A DNA stretch of 64,000 bases from Paraburkholderia sp. (GTDB taxonomy: Bacteria > Pseudomonadota > Gammaproteobacteria > Burkholderiales > Burkholderiaceae), in assembly GCF_004298475.1 (NCBI RefSeq), contig NZ_SCRP01000016.1:1-64000 (forward strand). The letters are read 5' to 3'. This document shows, piece by piece, positions 20,882-29,369 of this stretch (positions are counted from its first letter, which is position 1; each line of letters begins with the position of its first letter). The translations under genes were made by a program, and so were the position numbers. Under the pieces are notes generated by a model that did no database searches, was not told the origin of the DNA, and was given only the letters and a program-made list of their open reading frames with translations.

Positions 20882-21550
20882 ATGAATCGACTGTGTAAGT
20901 CCTTGAAGGTGCACGAATTTCTGGTGGTGGCAGGTTTTGCGGCGGGTTTCTCGATGATGTCGGCACCGGCGCTGGCCGATGCGGCCAGGCCGAACGCGGC
21001 GAACGCAGCGCACGGTCAGGCCATTGCGGCGCAGGTGTGCGTGGCCTGTCACGCCGCGGACGGCAATAGTCCGGCGGCCACGTATCCGAAGCTCGCTGGC
21101 CAGCATGCCGACTATCTCGTCAAGCAGCTCACGGACTTCAAATCGCAGGGCGGCAAGCCGCCTGCACGTAGTAATCCGATCATGAATGGCCTCGCTGCGA
21201 CGCTGTCGGATCAGGATGCAATCGACGTCGCTGCCTGGTTCGCCTCGCAGACAACCAAGCCCGGTTACGCGCGCGACGCGAAGACTGTGCCGCTTGGTCA
21301 GCGCATCTGGCGCGGCGGCATCGCGGAGAAGGGCGTTCCGGCCTGTGCGGCCTGTCATGGGCCGACCGGTCAGGGCATTCCGGTCCAGTATCCGCGCCTG
21401 TCGGGCCAGTGGGCGGACTATGTCGCGGCGCAGCTCAACGCGTTCCAGCAAGGCACGCGCAACAACAGCGAGCCGATGCGACAGATTGCGCGCCGGATGT
21501 CGGACGATGAAATCAAGGCCGTCGCCGATTACGCCGCCGGTCTGCACTGA
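20882..21550 (+). CDS. Diheme cytochrome c4
   Basis: Periplasmic electron carrier, usually feeding terminal oxidases such as cbb3 or aa3. It has 222 residues. A signal peptide of about 30 residues ends near SAPALADA. Two heme-binding CXXCH motifs, CVACH near residue 55 and CAACH near residue 157, lie in two homologous halves. Axial methionines are plausible in NPIMNGL and SEPMRQIARRM. It is directly upstream of the System II cytochrome c maturation genes, which would attach its hemes. Confidence 0.94.
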   Translation: MNRLCKSLKVHEFLVVAGFAAGFSMMSAPALADAARPNAANAAHGQAIAAQVCVACHAADGNSPAATYPKLAGQHADYLVKQLTDFKSQGGKPPARSNPIMNGLAATLSDQDAIDVAAWFASQTTKPGYARDAKTVPLGQRIWRGGIAEKGVPACAACHGPTGQGIPVQYPRLSGQWADYVAAQLNAFQQGTRNNSEPMRQIARRMSDDEIKAVADYAAGLH

Positions 21551-21556
21551 AAAGGC

Positions 21557-21638
21557 GTGGCGCATAGCGGGTGCGCCACCAGTCGAAGAACAAGAAGGGG
21601 GAGGGCGCCGCAGGTGTTGCAGCGCTGCCCCCTTTTTG
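21557..21638 (+). terminator. Tandem hairpins after cytochrome c4
   Basis: GTGGCGCA-tagcggg-TGCGCCAC at 21557-21579 is followed by a second stem pairing AAGGGGG (21595-21601) with CCCCCTT (21628-21634) and a T run. The second is a good intrinsic terminator, lying 40 bp before resB. It may allow partial read-through. Confidence 0.7.
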
Positions 21639-21680
21639 CTGTCCGGTGACGATCGAGTTGCCGTTTGATGTGGAGTTGGA

Positions 21681-23942
21681 ATGAGCGTCACCCCGTCGGG
21701 TCTGCAGTCGAACGTACGCCAGAAGGCGTTCAGGAACGCCATCGAACTGCTCAGTTCGATGCGTTTTGCCATTGCGCTGCTAGTCGTGCTTGCGATTGCG
21801 AGCGTCATCGGCACCGTCCTCACCCAGGACGATCCGTATCCCAATTACGTGAACCAGTTCGGCCCGTTCTGGGCCGACATCTTCCGGTCGCTGAGCCTCT
21901 ATACGGTCTACAGCGCCTGGTGGTTCATGACGATCCTCGGTTTTCTCGTCGTGTCGATCTCGCTCTGCGTGATTCGCAACGCGCCGAAGATGATCGCCGA
22001 CGCGAGGAGCTGGAAGGACAAGGTCCGCGAAGCCAGCCTGCACGCGTTCCACCACAAGGGCGAATTCGTGCACGCGGGCGCCACGCGCGCGCAGACGGCC
22101 GCAGTGCTCGGCAAGCTCACGCAGCGCCTCGGCTACCGGTTCGTCACGCGCGAGACGGAGGGCGCGACGCTCATCGCCGCCAAGCGCGGCGCGCTCACGA
22201 AGGTCGGCTATATCTTCGCTCACCTCGCGATCGTGGTGATCTGTCTCGGCGGGCTGCTCGACAGCAACCTGCCGATCAAATTCCAGATGTGGCTCTTCAA
22301 CAAGACGCCGATCCGCACCGACGCCGTCATCAGGGACATCGCGCCCGAGCATCGGCTTTCGGCGTCGAATCCGACCTTCCGCGGCAATGCGTGGGTGCCC
22401 GAAGGCCAGAACGTATCGACGGCCATCCTCAATCAGCCTAACGGGATGCTGGTCCAGGATCTGCCTTTCTCGATCCAGCTGAACAAGTTCCGCGTCGATT
22501 ACTACTCGACCGGCATGCCGAAGCTCTTCGCGAGCGACATCGTCGTGATCGACCACAAGACGGGCAAGCGCATGTCGGCGCGCGTCGAGGTGAATGCGCC
22601 GTTCGAGTACGACGGCGTGTCGATCTACCAGTCGAGCTTCCAGGACGGCGGCTCGCATATGCAGATGACCGCGTGGCCGATGTCCGGCGCGAGCGCGAAG
22701 AGCTTCCCGTTCGGCGGCACGATCGGCTATTCGGCGCCGTTGCTCGCTCCGGCGGGCGACACGGTGCCGGGCATGAACGGGCAGAGCATCGAATTCGCCG
22801 ATTTTCGCGCGATCAACGTCGAGAACATGACGAACGCCAACGGCGCGAACGACGCACGCGGCGTCGCGCACACGTCGATCGAGCAGGCCTTCGACGAGCG
22901 CCTCGGCTCGGGCGCGAAGACCTCGAAGCCGAAGGATCTGCAGAACATCGGGCCTTCGGTGCAGTACAAGGTGCGCGACAAGGATGGCCAGGCACGCGAG
23001 TACGACAGCTACATGATGCCCGTCGAGGTTGCCGGTTCGCGCGTGTTCCTCGCGGGCGTGCGCACGAGTCCCGAGGAACCGTTCCGTTACCTGCGTATTC
23101 CGGCCGACAGCGGCGGCACGATCAAGGAGTGGATGCTGCTGCGCGCGGCCTTCGCGGATCCCGCGTTGCGCGAACAAGCGGCGCAGCGTTTTGCCGCACG
23201 TGCGGTTCCCAATGCGAACAAGGAACTGCAACAGCGTCTGGAAGAAAGCTCGCTGCGTGTGCTGACCCTGTTTGCGGGCAACGGTCAGCCGGGCGTGAAT
23301 GCAGCCAGGCCGGAGGACGCGGGCGGCTTCCAGGCGGTGGCGGCGCTCATCGACAAGTCGGTGCCGAAGGATCAGCAGGAAAAGGCGGCGGACACGATGC
23401 TGCGCATGCTGAACGGCCTGACGTGGGATCTCTGGCAGCTCGCGCGCGAGCGAGCGGGCGAGCCGGATCTCAAGCCCGACGCGACGTCCGGGCGCTTCGT
23501 GCAGGATTCGATCAATGCCGTTTCGGACAGCTTCTTCTACGGTGCGCCGGTTTTGCTCCAGCTCGATTCCTTCAAGCAGGTGCAGGCGTCGGTATTCCAG
23601 TTGACTCGCGCACCGGGCAAGAAAGTCGTGTATCTTGGCAGCTTGTTGCTCGTGACCGGCATCTTCTGCATGTTCTACGTGCGCGAGCGACGGATGTGGT
23701 TCTGGCTTAAGGACAACAGCGCGGACAACAGCGCGGACAACAATGGTCGCGGCGTGAGTGTGACCATGGCGATGTCGACCGCACGCCGGACCCTCGACTT
23801 CGAAAAGGAGTTTGCCCGTACCCGTGACGCGGTAGGCCGCGTGCTGGGGTCCCAACCGGCAGGCCACGATGGTACGGAAGGAAAACGGGACGGCGAAAGC
23901 GGGTCGGACCAGGCGTCACGGTCCACGGTTACACACGATTAA
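21681..23942 (+). CDS. resB: Cytochrome c biogenesis protein ResB/Ccs1
   Basis: Membrane partner of CcsA in System II cytochrome c maturation; the pair moves heme outward and ligates it to apocytochromes. It has 753 residues. The ResB domain starts near residue 18 with ELLSSMRFAIALLVVLAIASVIGTVL. Transmembrane segments lie at about 25-45, 80-100 and 185-205, a large periplasmic domain follows, and a last segment lies near residue 650 (VVYLGSLLLVTGIFCMFYV). After it comes an Asp/Asn/Ser/Ala repeat (DNSADNSADNN), then a charged cytoplasmic tail. GGAG precedes the ATG. Confidence 0.94.
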   Translation: MSVTPSGLQSNVRQKAFRNAIELLSSMRFAIALLVVLAIASVIGTVLTQDDPYPNYVNQFGPFWADIFRSLSLYTVYSAWWFMTILGFLVVSISLCVIRNAPKMIADARSWKDKVREASLHAFHHKGEFVHAGATRAQTAAVLGKLTQRLGYRFVTRETEGATLIAAKRGALTKVGYIFAHLAIVVICLGGLLDSNLPIKFQMWLFNKTPIRTDAVIRDIAPEHRLSASNPTFRGNAWVPEGQNVSTAILNQPNGMLVQDLPFSIQLNKFRVDYYSTGMPKLFASDIVVIDHKTGKRMSARVEVNAPFEYDGVSIYQSSFQDGGSHMQMTAWPMSGASAKSFPFGGTIGYSAPLLAPAGDTVPGMNGQSIEFADFRAINVENMTNANGANDARGVAHTSIEQAFDERLGSGAKTSKPKDLQNIGPSVQYKVRDKDGQAREYDSYMMPVEVAGSRVFLAGVRTSPEEPFRYLRIPADSGGTIKEWMLLRAAFADPALREQAAQRFAARAVPNANKELQQRLEESSLRVLTLFAGNGQPGVNAARPEDAGGFQAVAALIDKSVPKDQQEKAADTMLRMLNGLTWDLWQLARERAGEPDLKPDATSGRFVQDSINAVSDSFFYGAPVLLQLDSFKQVQASVFQLTRAPGKKVVYLGSLLLVTGIFCMFYVRERRMWFWLKDNSADNSADNNGRGVSVTMAMSTARRTLDFEKEFARTRDAVGRVLGSQPAGHDGTEGKRDGESGSDQASRSTVTHD
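23713..23742 (+). repeat. 12-bp coding repeat in resB
   Basis: The unit GACAACAGCGCG occurs twice perfectly, followed by GACAAC, in the cytoplasmic tail of ResB. Length changes would stay in frame. Confidence 0.75.
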
Positions 23943-23956
23943 TAGCGGAACGCTTC

Positions 23957-25195
23957 ATGGATTTGAGTCAGGTTTCCTCTTCCGCAAACGCACGGCGTGC
24001 CAGCCGTGCGTCGAATGCGGACACTGTGCGCGGCGCTATGAATGCGCACGATTCCCTTCAATTCGCGCTCTTCGACGAACGCCCGTTCCTGCGCCGGCTG
24101 ACGCTGGTGGACTGGCTGTTCGCGCTCGCGCTCGCGGCTGGCGCGGTCTTCGCGTTCTCGCATTACCACGCGTACATGCATTACTACGACAAGCTGGTGC
24201 TGGGCTGCACCGTGCCGGCGCTTGTCGTGCTCGGCTGGCGCTGGAAGCCGTCGCGTCTGCTGATGGCTTCGATCGCGGTGCTGTCGATCGTCGCGATCCA
24301 GATCTATCAGGGCAACCTCGCGCGCGCCGAATCCACGTTCTTCCTCAAGTACCTGCTGTCGAGCCAGTCGGCCATTCTGTGGATGAGCGCGCTGTTCGTC
24401 TTCGCGACGTTCTTCTACTGGGTCGGACTGCTCGCGCGCTCGGAGACGGGCGGTGCAATCGGCATGCGGCTCACGTGGGTGGCGGTGCTGATGGGCTTCA
24501 CCGGATTGATGGTTCGCTGGTACGAGTCGTACCTGATCGGCGCGGACGTCGGCCACATTCCCGTCTCGAACCTCTACGAAGTCTTCGTGCTGTTCTGCCT
24601 GATCACGGCGCTCTTCTATCTGTATTACGAAAAGCACTACAACACGCGCGCGCTCGGCGCGTTCGTGCTGCTCGTGGTCAGCGCGGCGATCGGCTTCCTC
24701 ATGTGGTACTCGGTCTCGCGCGACGCCCAGCAGATCGAGCCGCTCGTGCCCGCGCTGCAGAGCTGGTGGATGAAGATCCACGTTCCGGCGAACTTCATCG
24801 GTTATGGCAGCTTTGCGCTGTCGGCGATGGTCGGCGTCGCGTACATCCTGAAGGAACGCGGCATGCTGGCGGACCGTCTGCCCGCGCTCGACGTGCTCGA
24901 CGACGTCATGTACAAGTCGATCGCCGTCGGCTTTGCGTTCTTCACGATCGCGACAATCCTCGGCGCGCTGTGGGCCGCGCAGGCCTGGGGCGGCTACTGG
25001 AGCTGGGACCCGAAGGAAACCTGGACGTTGATCGTCTGGCTCAACTACGCGGCCTGGCTGCACATGCGGCTCATGAAGGGGCTGCGCGGCGGCGTGGCCG
25101 CCTGGTGGGCGCTCACGGGCTTGCTGGTGACGAGCTTCGCGTTCCTTGGCGTGAACATGTTCCTTTCGGGTCTGCATAGTTACGGCAAGCTGTAA
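23957..25195 (+). CDS. ccsA: Cytochrome c assembly protein CcsA (CcsB/ResC)
   Basis: Multi-pass inner membrane heme handling protein of System II. It has 412 residues with about eight transmembrane segments and the tryptophan-rich heme motif AQAWGGYWSWDPKETWTL near residue 345. Conserved histidines occur in GADVGHIPVSNLYE and KIHVPANFIGYG. The first 25 or so residues are hydrophilic and poorly conserved, so an internal start such as MNAHDSLQF (about residue 29) is possible. It follows resB by 14 bp and the two form an operon. Confidence 0.94.
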   Translation: MDLSQVSSSANARRASRASNADTVRGAMNAHDSLQFALFDERPFLRRLTLVDWLFALALAAGAVFAFSHYHAYMHYYDKLVLGCTVPALVVLGWRWKPSRLLMASIAVLSIVAIQIYQGNLARAESTFFLKYLLSSQSAILWMSALFVFATFFYWVGLLARSETGGAIGMRLTWVAVLMGFTGLMVRWYESYLIGADVGHIPVSNLYEVFVLFCLITALFYLYYEKHYNTRALGAFVLLVVSAAIGFLMWYSVSRDAQQIEPLVPALQSWWMKIHVPANFIGYGSFALSAMVGVAYILKERGMLADRLPALDVLDDVMYKSIAVGFAFFTIATILGALWAAQAWGGYWSWDPKETWTLIVWLNYAAWLHMRLMKGLRGGVAAWWALTGLLVTSFAFLGVNMFLSGLHSYGKL

Positions 25196-25220
25196 CTTTC
25201 GCGGCCCTCAGGACGAACTA

Positions 25221-25253
25221 ACCGTCGGATGCTTTGCACCGGCGGTTTTTTTT
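25221..25253 (+). terminator. Terminator after ccsA
   Basis: ACCGTCGG (25221-25228) pairs with CCGGCGGT (25239-25246), with one G-U type pair, followed by a run of eight Ts. Confidence 0.85.
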
Positions 25254-25298
25254 CGTCTGGCGGGAAGATTCGGGTGCCGTGCGTGTTTGTTCCGGTGA

Positions 25299-25352
25299 GG
25301 ACCTGAATTCGCCGCTTTTGCCATCTGAACGCAGTGCGGCGGGTGCAGGTCC
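25299..25352 (+). promoter_or_regulatory. Hairpin in the msrP leader
   Basis: GGACCTG (25299-25305) pairs with CAGGTCC (25346-25352), and inside it GCCGC (25311-25315) with GCGGC (25336-25340). It ends 28 bp before the msrP start. No known riboswitch is recognised. Confidence 0.35.
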
Positions 25353-25380
25353 AACTTCTGTTCTTGATCGGAGCGGCATC

Positions 25381-26382
<1,002 letters not shown>

Positions 26383-26396
26383 GGCGCGAGGCCGCG

Positions 26397-27143
26397 ATGG
26401 AGCAACCGATGGAAACGACGACGCCATCCGGCGTCGTGCCGCGCCCCGCGAGTTCGAGCGCGAGTTCAGGCGTGATTGCACGCGCGGCGCTGAAGCGCGA
26501 CGCCGCGACGGCTGCCGTAACCGGGCCGCGCTGGCTTGCCTGGGCGAAGATCGTCGTCTTCGTGGCCGCGTGGTATCCGCTCGCGCGCCTCGTCGTCTTC
26601 GGCGTGACCGGGCAGCTCGGTGCGAATCCGATCGAGTTCATCACGCGCTCGACCGGGCTCTGGACGCTCGTGTTCCTGTGCATCACGCTGGCTGTCACGC
26701 CGCTGCGCAAGCTGACCGGATGGCCGACGCTGATCCGCTTTCGCCGCATGCTCGGTCTCTATGCGTTCTTCTACGCGTCGCTGCACGTCGTCACGTACAT
26801 CTGGTTCGACAAGTGGTTCGACGTCGCGGAAATTTTCAAGGATGTCGGCAAGCGGCCGTTCATTACCGTCGGCTTTACGGCGTTCGTGCTGCTCCTTCCG
26901 CTCGCCGCGACCTCGCCGCGCGCGATGGCACGACGCCTCGGGCGGCGCTGGCAGACGCTGCATCGCCTGATCTATGCGATCGGCGTACTCGCGATACTGC
27001 ACTTCTGGTGGATGAAGGCCGGCAAGCACGACCTCGCGCTGCCCAGGCTCTATGCGGCGATCATGATCGTGCTGCTCGGCTGGCGGATCGGTGCGTGGTT
27101 GCTGGCGCGCTATCAGTTGCGTGCCGGCGGGCGCACGACGTAG
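26397..27143 (+). CDS. msrQ: Heme-binding membrane subunit MsrQ
   Basis: Integral b-type cytochrome that passes electrons from the respiratory chain to MsrP. It has 248 residues with about six transmembrane segments and the ferric-reductase-like histidines in YASLHVVTYIWFDKW and LHRLIYAIGVLAILHFWW. The first 40 residues are Thr/Ser/Ala-rich and probably cytoplasmic. A second ATG at 26409 is possible. Confidence 0.94.
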   Translation: MEQPMETTTPSGVVPRPASSSASSGVIARAALKRDAATAAVTGPRWLAWAKIVVFVAAWYPLARLVVFGVTGQLGANPIEFITRSTGLWTLVFLCITLAVTPLRKLTGWPTLIRFRRMLGLYAFFYASLHVVTYIWFDKWFDVAEIFKDVGKRPFITVGFTAFVLLLPLAATSPRAMARRLGRRWQTLHRLIYAIGVLAILHFWWMKAGKHDLALPRLYAAIMIVLLGWRIGAWLLARYQLRAGGRTT

Positions 27144-27170
27144 AACTTGCCGCTGGCGGTGCAATAAAAA

Positions 27171-27205
27171 AGGCGACGCTTCGAGAGAAGCGTCGCCTTT
27201 GTTTT
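27171..27205. terminator. Bidirectional terminator between msrQ and lysA
   Basis: A perfect 12-bp stem (AGGCGACGCTTC / GAAGCGTCGCCT) with a GAGA tetraloop, A tract on the left and T tract on the right. It serves both converging genes. Confidence 0.92.
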
Positions 27206-27291
27206 GGCGCTGTGCCCGTGCAGTACCACGCTGTGCTGCGTTGTACCGCGCGTTGTACCGATGCTTGCGGCGGCGTCTGCGCGCGCGAGCC

Positions 27292-28551
27292 TTAGTCCGG
27301 CAGCAGGTTTTCACCTGCAAAGAGTTGCGCGACCGTCTCTCGCGCACGCGCGACGTGAACGCGCGTGCCGTCGACCATCAGCTCGGCCGCACGCGGGCGC
27401 GTGTTGTAGTTCGAGCTCATCGCGAAGCCATACGCGCCCGCCGACCGGATCGCGAGCAGATCGCCCGGCTCGATCGTGAGCGTGCGCGCGCGGCCAAGCC
27501 AGTCGCCGCTCTCGCACACAGGGCCGACCACGTCATAGGTCTGCGCGGGCGTGCTGCGCTCGACCACCGGTTCGATCGCGTGATACGCGTCGTACATCGC
27601 GGGGCGCGCGAGGTCGTTCATCGCGGCGTCGACGATGGCGAAGTTCTTTTCCGCACCCGGCTTCAGGAACTCGACGCGCGTGAGCAGCAGGCCCGCGTTG
27701 CCCACGAGCGAGCGGCCCGGCTCGAAGAAGACTTCGCGCTGGCCGCCATGCGCTGCGATGCGATCGAGCACCGTGCGCACGAACGCGCCGATCTCGGGCG
27801 GCGTCTCGTCGTCGTAACGGATGCCGAGGCCGCCGCCGACGTCGATATGATGAATCTTCACGCCATCCGATTCGATCTGGTCGACGAGTTCGAGCAGCTT
27901 TTCGATGGCGTCGAGATACGGCTCGATCTCGGTGATCTGCGAGCCGATGTGGCAGTCGATGCCGACCACCGCGAGATGCGGCATCGCCGCGGCGGCGCGA
28001 TAGGCGGCGCGCGCGTCTTCGAACGCAACGCCGAACTTGTTCGCCTTCAGCCCCGTGGAAATGTAGGGGTGCGTTTTCGGATCCACATCCGGGTTCACGC
28101 GCAGCGAAACCGGCGCCTGCTTGCCGAGCGCGCCTGCCACGGCGTTCAGGCGGTCGAGTTCGGGAATCGATTCGACGTTGAAACACTTCACGCCTGCTTC
28201 GAGCGCGATGCGCATTTCGTCGGCGGTCTTGCCGACGCCCGAGAACACCACGTTCTCTGCTTTGCCGCCCGCAGCCAGCACGCGGGCGAGTTCGCCGCCC
28301 GAAACGATGTCGAAGCCCGCGCCGAGACGCGCGAACAGATTGAGCACCGCGAGGTTGCTGTTCGCCTTGACCGCGACGTGAACCGAGGCGCGCCAGCCTG
28401 CGCACGCGTCGGCGTAGGCGTGCCATGCGGCGGTGAGCGCCGCGCGCGAGTACACGTAGAGCGGCGTGCCGAACTGCTCGGCGAGATCGCTGGCGCGAAC
28501 GTCTTCGACGTAGAGCGCGCCGTCGATGCGGTGAAAAGCGGGCTGGGTCAT
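27292..28551 (-). CDS. lysA: Diaminopimelate decarboxylase
   Basis: PLP enzyme making lysine from meso-diaminopimelate. It has 419 residues, starting MTQPAFHRIDGALYVED. The PLP lysine is K62 in VHVAVKANSN. GVGKTADEM, the glycine-rich HHIDVGGGLGIRY phosphate-binding segment and GPVCESGDWLG with the catalytic cysteine are present. It lies 9 bp after lptM on the same strand, an arrangement seen in many proteobacteria. Confidence 0.97.
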   Translation of the reverse strand: MTQPAFHRIDGALYVEDVRASDLAEQFGTPLYVYSRAALTAAWHAYADACAGWRASVHVAVKANSNLAVLNLFARLGAGFDIVSGGELARVLAAGGKAENVVFSGVGKTADEMRIALEAGVKCFNVESIPELDRLNAVAGALGKQAPVSLRVNPDVDPKTHPYISTGLKANKFGVAFEDARAAYRAAAAMPHLAVVGIDCHIGSQITEIEPYLDAIEKLLELVDQIESDGVKIHHIDVGGGLGIRYDDETPPEIGAFVRTVLDRIAAHGGQREVFFEPGRSLVGNAGLLLTRVEFLKPGAEKNFAIVDAAMNDLARPAMYDAYHAIEPVVERSTPAQTYDVVGPVCESGDWLGRARTLTIEPGDLLAIRSAGAYGFAMSSNYNTRPRAAELMVDGTRVHVARARETVAQLFAGENLLPD

Positions 28552-28560
28552 ACGGGCATC

Positions 28561-28908
28561 TTATTGGTTTGGCGTGGCGCTGGCGGGCGCGGGCGGACTT
28601 GCCGACGCGGACGGCGTCGTGCCGAGTTCGGTATCAGGAGACAGCGTGAGCGGATTGCCCGACGTGTCGGGAATCGATTCGGCCTCTGCGCCGGATGTAC
28701 CCGTTGCAGCGGCAGTCGCGGCGCGTCCGCTGTCCTGCGTCTCGAAACTGGGCTTGGCCGGAAGCGGCGGAACGGTGGGCAGGTAGAGCGGGCCGCGCTG
28801 CCCACAGCCGGTAAGGGCAACGGCAGCAAAAACTGCCGAAACAGCTAAAATTGCGCCGCGCGTTGCAACGCCAGGCGCCGCTGCGCGCATCCTGAAAATG
28901 ACACGCAT
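28561..28908 (-). CDS. lptM: LPS assembly lipoprotein LptM (YifL family)
   Basis: Small outer-membrane lipoprotein; in E. coli LptM helps mature the LptD translocon. It has 115 residues. A signal peptide ends in the lipobox LTGC at about residues 32-35, directly followed by GQRGPLYLP, the family hallmark. The rest is Ala/Pro/Ser/Thr-rich and disordered. It is upstream of lysA and divergent from cyaY with only 35 bp between starts, as elsewhere in the class. Confidence 0.88.
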   Translation of the reverse strand: MRVIFRMRAAAPGVATRGAILAVSAVFAAVALTGCGQRGPLYLPTVPPLPAKPSFETQDSGRAATAAATGTSGAEAESIPDTSGNPLTLSPDTELGTTPSASASPPAPASATPNQ

Positions 28909-28943
28909 AATTGTTCCTGAATGAATAACCGGTGGAGTTTAGC

Positions 28944-29261
28944 ATGACCGACAGTGACTACCTGAGCCGGGCGGAAGCCGTGCTGGCAGCGGTGGAGCGT
29001 GCCGTCGACGAGGCCGATGCCGATATCGAACTCGAACGCAGCGGCAATGTTCTGACGCTTGAATTCCACAACCGGACCAAGATCATCGTCAACCTGCAAC
29101 CGCCGATGAGCGAGATCTGGATCGCAGCAAAAGCCGGTGGTTTTCACTACCGCTTCCGGGACGGCGAATGGCGCGACACGCGTTCGGACTCGGAGTTCTT
29201 TTCGGCGCTCTCGGCCTACGCGACCGAGCAGGCGGGCGAACCGGTTCGCTTTACACCCTGA
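28944..29261 (+). CDS. cyaY: Iron-sulfur cluster assembly protein CyaY (frataxin)
   Basis: Frataxin family iron-binding protein that modulates IscS activity. It has 105 residues, starting [20 protein letters not shown], with the acidic first helix and the conserved beta-sheet segments [20 protein letters not shown] and [18 protein letters not shown] 28944 (GTGGAG upstream) is chosen over an in-frame ATG four codons earlier. Confidence 0.96.
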   Translation: MTDSDYLSRAEAVLAAVERAVDEADADIELERSGNVLTLEFHNRTKIIVNLQPPMSEIWIAAKAGGFHYRFRDGEWRDTRSDSEFFSALSAYATEQAGEPVRFTP

Positions 29262-29303
29262 TCCGCCCTGACCGGCACTGACTGGCCGTGAGCGGCACCC
29301 GAT

Positions 29304-29322
29304 GGGCACCCGGCTGGTGCCC
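29304..29322. other. Hairpin between cyaY and mrcA
   Basis: GGGCACC-cggct-GGTGCCC in the 108-bp gap of two converging genes. It has no T tract, so terminator activity is uncertain. Confidence 0.4.
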
Positions 29323-29369
29323 GGGGCAGACGGGCATCGAGTCGCGGATTTTGCGCCTCGAATCTCAAG

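Noticed and set aside
21780..23867. A 695-codon minus-strand frame opposite resB
   Set aside because: Same GC-driven shadow. The sense strand codes a recognised ResB protein.
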